From Desulfurococcales archaeon (lineage in GTDB: Archaea; Thermoproteota; Thermoprotei_A; Sulfolobales; Desulfurococcaceae): a stretch of 64,000 bases of DNA. The stretch is taken from the NCBI GenBank assembly GCA_027022365.1, contig JALVYU010000031.1, forward strand, positions 1 to 64,000, given 5' to 3'. Within the stretch, counting starts at the first letter, position 1; each line of letters begins with the position of its first letter. The translations under genes and the position numbers were made by a program. Below are positions 17,490 to 25,130 of the stretch, one piece after another. Below the pieces are notes generated by a model. The model saw only the letters and a program-made list of their open reading frames with translations, ran no database searches and was not told the origin of the DNA.

Positions 17490-18383
17490 CTAGTACTTTC
17501 GAGCTATGTATCTTATCAGCGATAACATGTCATCAAGAGATTCCGTGAACAGGTATATCACTGGCTCTAGCCCCATCCCACCCCTGTCGGCTATCGCATC
17601 AGGTTTCTTGACCGCAACTTGTTCTATGCTTCTCCAGAAATCGGCTTGAGAACCATGCGGACCAGTATAAGCTATGTTGAGCTTCTTATCGGACAAAAGA
17701 CCAAGTATTTTATCATCGTATCTTATATTCGAAGCTGTTCTTATCTCAGGCCTCGTCTTCGAGATCATGATGAGTACTCTAGCCAAATGTCTCGATGCAC
17801 CATACATAGGATCTCCTATCGCGACGGCCCTGTCCCCCTTCCTCACGATCCTGCCTGGTAACCCTATAATATCTGTAATGTCTTCTGGTGCCGTAGGTGC
17901 GTACACGACATTCATGCCTACTTCAGGAATTAGTTTTTCGAGACCTTTAATGACAAGTAGTTTCTCAAGAAACATCCTATATTCCTCGATGAAAGGATCA
18001 TTAAACTTCAGTGTATTACCGGTCTGCCTACATAATTCCCTGAAGTAGGGCTTAGTCTCGCAGAGCAACTGGATAGACAACGAGTCTATGAGGCTTGTTA
18101 GCACGAGGACAAATCTCGGCTTATCACCTTTCGAGAGGAGTTTGAGCGCTATATCTACGACCCTATTAATGTAGTCCACATCAAAACCCAGAGCCTCGAG
18201 ATACTCATAATAGTAGATGCGGCTCCTAGTCACATATTTATGTACTTGCGGTTGTGATATTTCGAGAAGACGGGCTATCCTGTGCTGACTATACCCCATA
18301 TTAATCATTTTATGTATAATTAAACCCTTCAACGAAGGTATGATCTTCTTAGCCGCTATTTCTTGGGGGAACAATGTGATCAC
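17490..18383 (-). CDS. HTH-ThiN domain transcription regulator (ThiR-like)
   Basis: Residues about 20-55 form a helix-turn-helix (MGYSQHRIARLLEISQPQVHKYV), and the C-terminal half from about residue 155 is a ThiN domain (AIGDPMYGASRHLARVLI, then TASNIRYDDKIL, then PDAIADRGGMGLEPVIY). In crenarchaea this architecture is the thiamine regulator ThiR, in which ThiN senses thiamine phosphates instead of making them. Whether the catalytic residues remain cannot be settled by eye: the histidine of GASRHLAR and the arginine of NIRY are both present. It is the first gene of a unit with panE (8 bp gap) and panB, which suggests control of, or cross-talk with, pantothenate synthesis. The start is GTG 18383. 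Confidence 0.8.
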   Translation of the reverse strand: MITLFPQEIAAKKIIPSLKGLIIHKMINMGYSQHRIARLLEISQPQVHKYVTRSRIYYYEYLEALGFDVDYINRVVDIALKLLSKGDKPRFVLVLTSLIDSLSIQLLCETKPYFRELCRQTGNTLKFNDPFIEEYRMFLEKLLVIKGLEKLIPEVGMNVVYAPTAPEDITDIIGLPGRIVRKGDRAVAIGDPMYGASRHLARVLIMISKTRPEIRTASNIRYDDKILGLLSDKKLNIAYTGPHGSQADFWRSIEQVAVKKPDAIADRGGMGLEPVIYLFTESLDDMLSLIRYIARKY

Positions 18384-18485
18384 ATCATCAAAAACCAGTA
18401 TACAAACCTAGTATTAACAGTTTGATATTGATAGATGGTACCTTATAATAGGTTTTCAGCTTGAGGAAAAGGTAGACAGAAATTT

Positions 18486-19145
18486 TTAGAGCGGTTCTCC
18501 CAGCCTGCTTTCCTCTATTGTAGTTTTCAAATCGGGTCTACTGAGCCTTTTCTCCCCCTCAAGCCTCGCGGCTACACGTTCGGCAAGCAATATGATCTCG
18601 TTCAGGACGGCTATTTCTTTCTCGAATACATCTTCATATTCCATCATATTCTCAAGTATTTCAGCGATTAGATCTAGCTCTTTGAACACTATCTCCTTGA
18701 AAACTTTCTTATCAATACTCGATATAACTGGTTTCGTCGATATCCTTTTTAGAAAACTAAGTATCCTAGTTGGTTCTAGGCTTCTGTACTTTATTAGCAG
18801 TATACGTAGTCTAGGATCATCAAATGACGTTCCACCCATATACTCATTAACGGCGTTCCTAATACCATCTAAGTCTATAAATCGCCACCACTTCTGGTTC
18901 GAGCTTGAATATGTTTTCTCTATTAGAGAGTATTCTCGTTCCATTATACGCAAAAGGTTCGAGGGATTATAGTTTATCCCCATAGCACGTAAACGTATAA
19001 CTAGATGCTTGTAGCTGAAATCTCCAAGCCTATGATCAATATTTGGATCGAGAGCTATGTCAAGAGCAGTCCGCAAGATCAGCAGGCCTTTATCACCATA
19101 TTGTCTAAGGAAATCAAAAACCTGTGCCCTAGTGATCTCGCTCAA
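18486..19145 (-). CDS. uncharacterised protein with possible winged helix and C-terminal helices
   Basis: Unrecognised 219-residue protein. Residues 1-80 (AQVFDFLRQYGDKGLLILRTALD ... LRIMEREYSLIEKTYSS) have the alternation expected of a winged-helix domain, and the rest is helical and highly charged, ending in amphipathic helices (FKEIVFKELDLIAEILENM). TTG 19145 is preceded by GGAGG about 9 nt upstream. It is divergent from the ABC-transporter operon; the inverted repeat at 19247-19270 lies between them, so this protein is a candidate regulator of that operon, by position only. Confidence 0.55.
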   Translation of the reverse strand: MSEITRAQVFDFLRQYGDKGLLILRTALDIALDPNIDHRLGDFSYKHLVIRLRAMGINYNPSNLLRIMEREYSLIEKTYSSSNQKWWRFIDLDGIRNAVNEYMGGTSFDDPRLRILLIKYRSLEPTRILSFLKRISTKPVISSIDKKVFKEIVFKELDLIAEILENMMEYEDVFEKEIAVLNEIILLAERVAARLEGEKRLSRPDLKTTIEESRLGEPL

Positions 19146-19246
19146 ATCAGTGCTCCTCCTATATTTTGCATTACCTGTTTTTACCCTCTATATCTATAGT
19201 TTTGCAATGAACTAATAAACTGAAGCATTAATAACACAATACCCCT

Positions 19247-19270
19247 AGGTCAAAGTGATGTGTTTGACCT
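19247..19270. promoter_or_regulatory. palindromic candidate operator upstream of ABC exporter
   Basis: A perfect inverted repeat AGGTCAAA-N8-TTTGACCT with 16 bp between arm centres. It is followed directly by ACATATATTTATT (a TATA-box candidate, about 19273-19285) and then GAGGTG and the TTG start of the ATPase gene. A regulator bound here would occlude the BRE/TATA region, so repression is the likely mode. Confidence 0.5.
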
Positions 19271-19302
19271 TAACATATATTTATTGAGGTGTATGAAAAG
19301 TT

Positions 19303-20052
19303 TTGAGTAATGCCATAGTGGTTGTTGAGGATCTACATAAGATCTATGATAACAAAGTACATGCTGTTAGAGGCATTTCTTTCATAGTCCGCAAAGGAGA
19401 GATTTTCGGTCTAATAGGACCTAACGGAGCAGGTAAATCATCTACTCTTAGAATGATAGTCGGACTGATAAGGCCCACGCGGGGAAGAATAAAGGTGATG
19501 GGGATAGATGTTGTTAGGCATCCTGTGGAGATCAAGAAGTATATTGGCTATCTACCTGAAGAAGCTGATGTCTATGATAGGCTTACAGGATTGGAGCACT
19601 TAAGATTCTATGCTATGCTCCGCGGGCTAGTAGGCAGTGAGCTCGAGAAAACAATAGAGTACGGGATAAAATTGTCAGGACTAGAACAAAGCGCGTTGAA
19701 GAGACGAGCTTCAGAGTACAGTAAAGGAATGAAGAGGAGACTACTCCTAGCATCAGTGTTGATGACTAGGCCTAGGCTCGCAATTTTGGATGAACCAACA
19801 AGTGGGCTCGACGTATATGCCTCCGTAAACGTCAGGAAGATGATCAAGGAATACGTTGGTGAAACAGGTGCAAGCATAATTCTCAGTAGTCACAACATGT
19901 TAGAGGTAGAGTATCTATGTGACCGCGTAGCATTCATTGCTCACGGGAGGATAGTGGTTGAGGCCGATCCTGACCGTATAAAGCAGATGTACAATGCTGT
20001 AAACCTCGAGGAAGCATTTGTAAAAGCCGTTAAGGAGGCCGATCGCATGTGA
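19303..20052 (+). CDS. ABC transporter ATP-binding protein
   Basis: Cytoplasmic ATPase subunit of an ABC-2 type exporter. All nucleotide-binding motifs are present: Walker A GPNGAGKS at residues 39-46, the Q-loop at YLPEEADVY, the signature YSKGMKRRL, Walker B LAILDEPTSGLD, and the switch histidine in ILSSHNM. Its 249 residues put it in the NatA/DrrA-like class. The TTG start has GAGGTG (19286-19291) 11 nt upstream. The last codons overlap the GTG of the permease gene (ATGTGA), showing translational coupling. The substrate cannot be inferred. Confidence 0.92.
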   Translation: MSNAIVVVEDLHKIYDNKVHAVRGISFIVRKGEIFGLIGPNGAGKSSTLRMIVGLIRPTRGRIKVMGIDVVRHPVEIKKYIGYLPEEADVYDRLTGLEHLRFYAMLRGLVGSELEKTIEYGIKLSGLEQSALKRRASEYSKGMKRRLLLASVLMTRPRLAILDEPTSGLDVYASVNVRKMIKEYVGETGASIILSSHNMLEVEYLCDRVAFIAHGRIVVEADPDRIKQMYNAVNLEEAFVKAVKEADRM

Positions 20053-21317
20053 AGCCCGGGAAGATAATGGCGGAGATGAAGGTACTTTTATGGAAAGAGC
20101 TAACTGATCTAAAGAGAGACAAGAAGACCCTGTTCACAAGTATACTGTTACCCCTCCTAATGCTCCCGTTAATGGGATTCATAGGCTTTGCACTGGCACA
20201 AGAACAGATCATTAATGTGGCGGTTGTAGATCTCGATCACGCTACAGCCCATAATAGATTGCTAAACATAACGTTTAGCTCCGGGTGGCTTCTCGGAAAC
20301 ATTACTTATTATCTAGCAAAATATGGTTACAACTACACTGTATCCAATTCCACATCCATCATAAAGAACCCCTCTATAGACCTAATGATAGTCATACCGA
20401 GGGGTTTTGCTGAGAACGCGACAAGCCTCACTCATGTTGCTAGGATCGAGATCTACAGGAAAGCTGGCCTACAAACAACTGGTAGAGTAGAGGGCTTAAT
20501 TTACAGTATAGTCAACTGGTTTTCAGATCAACTCAGCAAAGAGAAAATCATGGCGCTAGCAAGACTCGCTGGAGTAAACGCGACGATCGAGGCGCTCCGT
20601 AACCCCATAATATACACCACAACAATAGTAAGCATATCTGGATCGCCTGTCAATACAGCCTTTCAGATCAGGGTAACCATCTCTAGGTTCTTAGTCCTTG
20701 CATTGAGCTTTGTAGTGACTCCCGCCGCATCATATGTTATTGACGGTATAATCGGTGAAAGAGAAAGAAAGACTATGGAGCTCCTTCTATCCCATCCGGT
20801 GAAGCCCTCTACGATAATAAATGCCAAGGTAATTGCGGCGACCATACTTGGATTAATTACGGCGATAGCGGATGCCTTCGGCCTCCTGATCTATATCTCG
20901 CTCTCAGCGATAACTTATGGCTCTCAAGCACCATTCTTGGTTGATCCCTGGTTACTATTGGTGCATAGCATAACTGCTTTCTTCACAATTCTAGTAACAG
21001 TTGCTATTAGCCTGCCGTTCATCACGAGGACAAAAGGAATTAGGAGTGCATCTAATATCATGAGTATAGTGACCATGATGGCTGTTGTCTTCTTCTTTAC
21101 AGCTCTCTTTGTGGATTATATGAGGCTTCCCACATATATTCTGGCCCCATTGTACGTAATACCTTATGTTCACAGCATACTAGCAATACAGACATACGTG
21201 ATAGGATATTCCTTCCAAGCATTCCTGCACATATTGTTCCTCGCAATAACAAGCACTGCAATACTATACCTTACAACGAAAACACTTAACACAGAAAAAC
21301 TACTGATGTCAAAATAG
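20049..21317 (+). CDS. ABC-2 type permease with large extracellular domain
   Basis: Membrane partner of the upstream ATPase. An N-terminal membrane helix (TLFTSILLPLLMLPLMGFIGF) is followed by an external domain of about 170 residues with sequons (NITFSS, NYTVSNSTS), and then five more helices. The segment between, VIDGIIGERERKTMELLLSHP, is the ABC-2 permease coupling motif. The layout matches NatB/YhfP-like permeases for Na+, drug or lipid export. GTG 20049 overlaps the ATPase stop by four bases; ATG 20070 is a possible alternative. Confidence 0.88.
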   Translation: MKPGKIMAEMKVLLWKELTDLKRDKKTLFTSILLPLLMLPLMGFIGFALAQEQIINVAVVDLDHATAHNRLLNITFSSGWLLGNITYYLAKYGYNYTVSNSTSIIKNPSIDLMIVIPRGFAENATSLTHVARIEIYRKAGLQTTGRVEGLIYSIVNWFSDQLSKEKIMALARLAGVNATIEALRNPIIYTTTIVSISGSPVNTAFQIRVTISRFLVLALSFVVTPAASYVIDGIIGERERKTMELLLSHPVKPSTIINAKVIAATILGLITAIADAFGLLIYISLSAITYGSQAPFLVDPWLLLVHSITAFFTILVTVAISLPFITRTKGIRSASNIMSIVTMMAVVFFFTALFVDYMRLPTYILAPLYVIPYVHSILAIQTYVIGYSFQAFLHILFLAITSTAILYLTTKTLNTEKLLMSK

Positions 21318-21325
21318 CGCTTAAA

Positions 21326-21386
21326 CGGATGATGAGCCCAGGAAAGCCGAGCGGGAGGCAATGAAGAGTTCAGCCTTGGCTGACAA
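21326..21386 (+). ncRNA. candidate C/D box guide sRNA
   Basis: Nine bases after the permease stop lies a near-canonical double guide: C box ATGATGA (21329-21335), an 11-nt guide GCCCAGGAAAG, D' CCGA (21347-21350), 10 nt, C' ATGAAGA (21361-21367), a 12-nt guide GTTCAGCCTTGG, and a perfect D box CTGA (21380-21383). The second guide is complementary over ten consecutive bases to CAAGGCUGAA, which I recall as part of archaeal 16S rRNA just before AACUUAAAGGAAUUGGCGG. By the D-plus-five rule, the first G of that CAAGG would be 2'-O-methylated. The target of the first guide is unknown. Confidence 0.55.
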
Positions 21387-21503
21387 TACGATATTAGAAA
21401 GACTATTAGCTTGTTTAATTATTAAGAGTACTTTGGTAATCATTGAAACTTTAGTCTTCTATTAATATGAGTGTTTTTACTTTCTTTCCATGGTATTTCT
21501 TTA

Positions 21504-21741
21504 GTTTTTCTTGATGGTTCACGGAAACTAGGAGAGATACCGGTAAGCCTTAATGGCGACACTATATGGGTTTACTTGACGTTTAAGTAAGAAGGAGGTA
21601 AAGCTAGGGGAGATAAGAAATGTTATGGGTGTTGATATTAATTTTGGCTCCGTGGTATATACAGTTCTCGGCAATAATGGGGAACTAATCTCTATGAATG
21701 TATTGGTGTTTCGTGGTGGTTGTCTGTGCCCGTTAGTTTAG
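21504..21741 (+). pseudogene. TnpB remnant containing the RuvC-I motif
   Basis: Reading from 21504 gives ...VSLNGDTIWVYLTFK, then an in-frame TAA at 21588 and a one-base frame change. It resumes as VKLGEIRNVMGVDINFGSVVYTVLGNNGELISM to a stop at 21739. GVDINF is the RuvC-I active-site motif of TnpB nucleases, and the surrounding strands are in the family order. No start, no RuvC-II/III and no zinc finger follow, so this is a dead central fragment of an IS200/IS605-type tnpB. Whatever followed has been replaced by an oppositely oriented element end. Confidence 0.6.
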
Positions 21742-21783
21742 GTAGTTTAGCTACTTTAGTTACTTGTTACTAGTTCGGGCACG
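21735..21783. repeat. 49-bp repeat, copy A (second copy at 29217-29265)
   Basis: AGTTTAGGTA, a variable centre, then TAGTTACTTGTTACTAGTTCGGGCACG. The other copy in this window has the same length and the same ends in the same orientation, with about nine differences concentrated in the middle. On the minus strand both copies encode the tail VPELVTSN-stop. They look like the shared 3' terminus of a family of tnpB elements. Copy A is also flanked by the pair GTGCCCG/CGGGCAC. Confidence 0.55.
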
Positions 21784-21868
21784 GGTTCATCCCACCTTGT
21801 TTCTTCCTCGTAGCCCGCCTAAGGCTCCAGAGAGTCGCTTATACCTCCAGAGCCATCGGCGAACTACG
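21756..21868 (-). pseudogene. C-terminal tail remnant of a second tnpB
   Basis: The minus strand reads FADGSGGISDSLEP, a stop, then AGYEEETRWDEPVPELVTSN and a terminal stop. There are stops inside the frame and no upstream TnpB core. A low-complexity acidic tail of this kind after the catalytic core occurs in some archaeal TnpB proteins, and the matching tail at 29238-29264 shows the same ending. The element is inverted relative to the RuvC-I remnant beside it, so at least two insertions have been superimposed. Confidence 0.45.
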
Positions 21869-21928
21869 GTGCACATGCCTCGTCCCTCAGCTAAGCTTCA
21901 TCAGCTCATCGGCTTTCCGAAATACTTA

Positions 21929-21950
21929 TATCTGGATATCTGGATATAAA
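21929..21950. promoter_or_regulatory. tandem TATCTGGA repeats abutting a TATA-like box
   Basis: TATCTGGA occurs twice in direct succession (21929-21936, 21937-21944), immediately followed by TATAAA. The block is almost identical to its own reverse complement, differing only at the two TG/CA steps. It lies just before the ribbon-helix-helix gene, and such short tandem sites are what ribbon-helix-helix proteins bind, so autoregulation is likely. Confidence 0.4.
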
Positions 21951-21966
21951 TCTTTTGGTGAATAGT

Positions 21967-22119
21967 ATGGGTAGGATGTTAGTTAAGATTGATGATGAGC
22001 TTGAGGAAAGGTTTAGAATAGCTGTACTCAAGATTAAGGGTAAGAAGCGTGGAGCATTATCGGAAGCTGTTGAGGAGGCTATCAAGTTATGGTTGGAAAA
22101 ATACGAGAACCAGAAGTAA
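21967..22119 (+). CDS. small ribbon-helix-helix DNA-binding protein
   Basis: An intact 50-residue reading frame, MGRMLVKIDDELEERFRIAV, continuing into a basic KIKGKKRG turn and an amphipathic helix ending ENQK. A leading beta strand (LVKIDDELEERF) followed by two helices separated by a short basic turn is the ribbon-helix-helix (Arc/CopG/VapB) fold. GGTGA lies 5 nt before the ATG. It overlaps the first 31 bases of the decayed tnpB, and small genes of this type are found directly upstream of tnpB in crenarchaea, so it is probably an element-encoded regulator that has outlived the nuclease. Confidence 0.7.
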   Translation: MGRMLVKIDDELEERFRIAVLKIKGKKRGALSEAVEEAIKLWLEKYENQK

Positions 22120-22675
22120 AGCATATAACAATAACTGGTAGGATAATACCGCTGGATAACGATAGCTACATGGAGCTAGTACTTCTAGCACACAGGTTTA
22201 GGAAATTACTAAATGATTCATGTCATTTAATTGCAGAGAGTATTGTTGGGATTGCAAGGAATACAGTGCAGTAATAGCATTAGAGGATTTGAAGAGAATC
22301 AGAGATAGAGTTAATGGAAACAACAGGTTTAGCTGGAAAATATATTTAGGGGCTAATAGGAGGATACAGAACTACATCCACTACAAGGCACTACTAGAGG
22401 GGGCACCAGTGGTATATGTTAGTCCTAGAGGGACTTCAAAAACCTCCCCAAAAGGTGGTAGATTAATATCCATCAACTATAGACAGGTTAAGCTACCTAA
22501 TGGAATAATCACTACCAGAGACGTTGTTGCTTCATGGAATCTCGCTTTGAGGTACCTGCAGATGAGGGGCTCTCGTGGTTGGTTGAGCCCTGATAGCCTC
22601 CTCAATGATGGGATGAAAACCCGACCAAATAGGAGGAAGCCCCTTCAGGTTTTCAAAGTTTCGAAAATACCCTAA
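22089..22675 (+). pseudogene. tnpB: tnpB (IS200/IS605-type nuclease), internally deleted and frameshifted
   Basis: The 5' part (22089-22256) encodes a TnpB-like N-terminus (LDNDSYMELVLLAHRFRKLL) that runs straight into ESIVGIA, with the roughly 150-200 residues between them, including RuvC-I, missing. A one-base loss near 22256 then shifts the frame, and the remainder reads EYSAVIALEDLKRIRDRV (RuvC-II glutamate), YVSPRGTSKTSPKGG and TTRDVVASWNLALRYL (RuvC-III aspartate). The usual CxxC...CxxC zinc finger is reduced to SPKGG with no cysteines. The protein cannot be active. The 3' end (about 22600-22680), where a tnpB guide RNA would be encoded, still has GGGATGAAAACCCG, similar to the element ends elsewhere in the window. 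Confidence 0.8.
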
Positions 22676-22744
22676 ATACTATACACGGGCAACCACAGAA
22701 ATAGGAGTCTTTAACCAATTTCCATAGATGACCCAAATAATCAC

Positions 22745-24157
22745 ATGGTGTACATAGTGGATAAGACCGTAGACGATATACAGAAAATCATAGAATGGCT
22801 TGCAAATAAGCACTGGTGGCCATTCAGGAACACTGAACACGGGAAACTCGCTGTAAGAGAACTCTTCTCCACAGATAAGATCACTGCATTATTAATAGAA
22901 GATAGCGTCAGAAAGGTAGTGGTTCCCTTAGCTGTATCATATGAAAAACCGGTTACAATTGATTATCTGAGAATAAATGGTAAGTACATCTTTGAAGCGG
23001 AGTACCTTAGAAACTACTGGGAAGAGCTACGCAGGGTCTGCGATATTAAACAATATGTAAAGATACATGGAAAAACAAGCAACGTTCATCTTCTAACTAG
23101 AGAATCGACTCACTTCATTATATCACACGAACTAAGTACCGGAGACAGCATAGTGGTTAAGGGATATAGGCACATATTACCATTGAATATCGAAGAAAAA
23201 TACTATGAGACTATCCTAGGAGCAGGATACAAGTATGCTCCTAAACCTCTTGTCTCTGTAAGTTATCAAGGAATACCCATAGGCATAGTCATCGAGTATA
23301 TTGACAACATTGGTGACGCAACAGCACCATTCAGAAAAGCATTCGAGGAGAAGACAGGAAAAGCATCCCTCAAACTAGGATTAGCCGCTAAGCTGGGCTC
23401 ACAAATAGCGGGGCTCCACCTTGCACTAAATAGCGCCGACAATGATTTCAGCGGGAAAGACAGGATTAGTCAGGAAGACATTAGAAGATGGAGTAATAGA
23501 ATACGACGGAGATACAAGGATGCAGTCAGACAGCTCGAGAAACTAGTAGATAATGCGGACGGGAAAAGAAAAACTGCAAGATACGAAAAATGGTTAAACC
23601 ACCTATATCTCTTCAGAGAAAATGTTGAAAGAGCTATCTCCTACCTCGAAGCATACATAGACTCTTACAAGATAAGGACTCATCAAGACCTGCACCTTCT
23701 ACAGATTCTTTATGGCCGTGACGAAAACTTCTACTTCATAGATTTCGAGGGAGAACCCGGAAGAACACGTGACGAGTTATTGGAAAAAGAGCCTCCACTA
23801 AGAGATGTTGCAGTCATGATAAGGAGTTTCCAGTATCTTTCCTATGAACTATATATGTTTAAACACAAACTTACACGCACAGCAACATCAGGTAGACTTC
23901 TGAGAAACGATCCTCTATGGAACTGGAGAATGAGACACTCCCTTAGCATGCTGTTAAGCTACCTATCTGCATCTATTAACGCTGACCTACATGGTATTCC
24001 TCGAGAGATTATATTGACGCGTTACAATGACCTCATCTATCCCTGGCTAGTAGATAGGGGGTTATACGAGATAATATATGAGGCTACATATAATCCCGAT
24101 AGAATCCCAATACCACTGATCGGACTGGTCAATCCAAGTATACCAATAAATACATAG
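22745..24157 (+). CDS. maltokinase-like / aminoglycoside-phosphotransferase-fold sugar kinase
   Basis: A 470-residue kinase-fold protein. The catalytic loop THQDLHLLQILY (aspartate about residue 315), the metal-binding YFIDFEGEPGRTRDELLEKEP and the following LRDVAVMIRSFQYLSY are the arrangement of bacterial maltokinases (Pep2/Mak1) and trehalose-synthase-fused kinases, where HGDxHLGQ and FIDFEGEP occur. Phosphorylation of maltose or a related sugar is therefore the best guess, with glucosamine as an alternative. No GlgE, TreS or glycosidase gene is adjacent; it stands alone just downstream of transposon debris, so horizontal arrival is possible. Confidence 0.75.
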   Translation: MVYIVDKTVDDIQKIIEWLANKHWWPFRNTEHGKLAVRELFSTDKITALLIEDSVRKVVVPLAVSYEKPVTIDYLRINGKYIFEAEYLRNYWEELRRVCDIKQYVKIHGKTSNVHLLTRESTHFIISHELSTGDSIVVKGYRHILPLNIEEKYYETILGAGYKYAPKPLVSVSYQGIPIGIVIEYIDNIGDATAPFRKAFEEKTGKASLKLGLAAKLGSQIAGLHLALNSADNDFSGKDRISQEDIRRWSNRIRRRYKDAVRQLEKLVDNADGKRKTARYEKWLNHLYLFRENVERAISYLEAYIDSYKIRTHQDLHLLQILYGRDENFYFIDFEGEPGRTRDELLEKEPPLRDVAVMIRSFQYLSYELYMFKHKLTRTATSGRLLRNDPLWNWRMRHSLSMLLSYLSASINADLHGIPREIILTRYNDLIYPWLVDRGLYEIIYEATYNPDRIPIPLIGLVNPSIPINT

Positions 24158-24278
24158 TTTCATTAACAGCTACTTTTTCTCGTACTAAGAATTTGACTAT
24201 ATAATATATCAATAATATAGTTACAGAATAGAACAAGAAAATACGCTAATATAGCTAGTATGTGGTGAATAAGCGAGA

Positions 24279-25040
24279 ATGACTCCAAAGTATGTGGCGG
24301 CAGCACTACTATTATCTACCATTACGCTGGCTCTGATATCTGTGTCTCCATTATCTTCTGCTGAGAGCATGGAGGAGTACTTTGACGTAAAAATACTGAT
24401 CAATGCAAGATACGTAGGGGGAAGCATAATCAGTATAGATGTCAGGTTCGAGTTTATCAATAAGTTTATGGAACCTGTTCGCATTTTTGTTCTCAGGGAG
24501 CCTCGAATATCGCTCATATATAGTAATACATCCAAGACGCTATCGGTACCATGTAGGAGTAGAGCCTTAGATACTGATGCGAGATCAAGTACAACATACG
24601 CTACGGCTAGACTCTATCTACTAGTAAATAATGTGCCCGACAGACTTATCATCGACGGTGGATTAATAGAGGTTGTTTCTGCGAACAGGAGTCTCGCAAA
24701 TCTAACTAAGATAATATCATATAACACACATACAGCATCATCGAGAATACTGTTTAATAACATATCTCTAAATAATAAAAGTGTCCAACCCCAAATGAAT
24801 TATCGCGAAATCCTTTATAAAGTAAGAACACCTGAGCAACAGAGCCAGTTAACTGCGACAACATCTCCTCAGATCAATGTCTATAGAGCCATCCGGATAA
24901 AACCGGGAGAAAACATAAGTGAACACAACACTAGTCCACAATCTGATTATACATATTATATATTAGAGATCATGGGTATCATTTTTCTATTACTTGCTGT
25001 ACTGATCCTTTATTTGTTAAAAAGTATATTTGTTAGGTAG
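24279..25040 (+). CDS. uncharacterised exported membrane-anchored protein
   Basis: Unrecognised 253-residue protein with a signal peptide (MTPKYVAAALLLSTITLALI ... SSA, residues 1-28), an ectodomain of about 195 residues with several N-x-S/T sequons (NTSKT, NRSLANLT, NNISLNNKS), and a C-terminal membrane helix (about 229-249) ending VR. Type I topology. The coding sequence is AT-rich. The promoter region upstream holds TATATAATATATC near 24197. The gene downstream (a winged-helix membrane protein) is co-directional after 90 bp and may be functionally linked. Confidence 0.6.
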   Translation: MTPKYVAAALLLSTITLALISVSPLSSAESMEEYFDVKILINARYVGGSIISIDVRFEFINKFMEPVRIFVLREPRISLIYSNTSKTLSVPCRSRALDTDARSSTTYATARLYLLVNNVPDRLIIDGGLIEVVSANRSLANLTKIISYNTHTASSRILFNNISLNNKSVQPQMNYREILYKVRTPEQQSQLTATTSPQINVYRAIRIKPGENISEHNTSPQSDYTYYILEIMGIIFLLLAVLILYLLKSIFVR

Positions 25041-25130
25041 TATACAAATCATAAATAAAATAGCTACATCATATCTTTCATAATGGTTTATCTATGACTG
25101 GTAACAATATGTTTCTCCTGGTGCCGTCTT

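Noticed and set aside
21600-21790. tRNA T-arm suggested by GGGTTCATCCC at 21783-21793
   Set aside because: No acceptor stem, anticodon arm or D-arm can be drawn around it; the segment is explained as the TnpB tail (DEPVPE) on the minus strand.
21764-21949. 61-codon plus-strand frame in the transposon region
   Set aside because: It is antisense to the TnpB tail remnant and has a low-complexity composition (many Arg, Pro, Ser) typical of a shadow frame.
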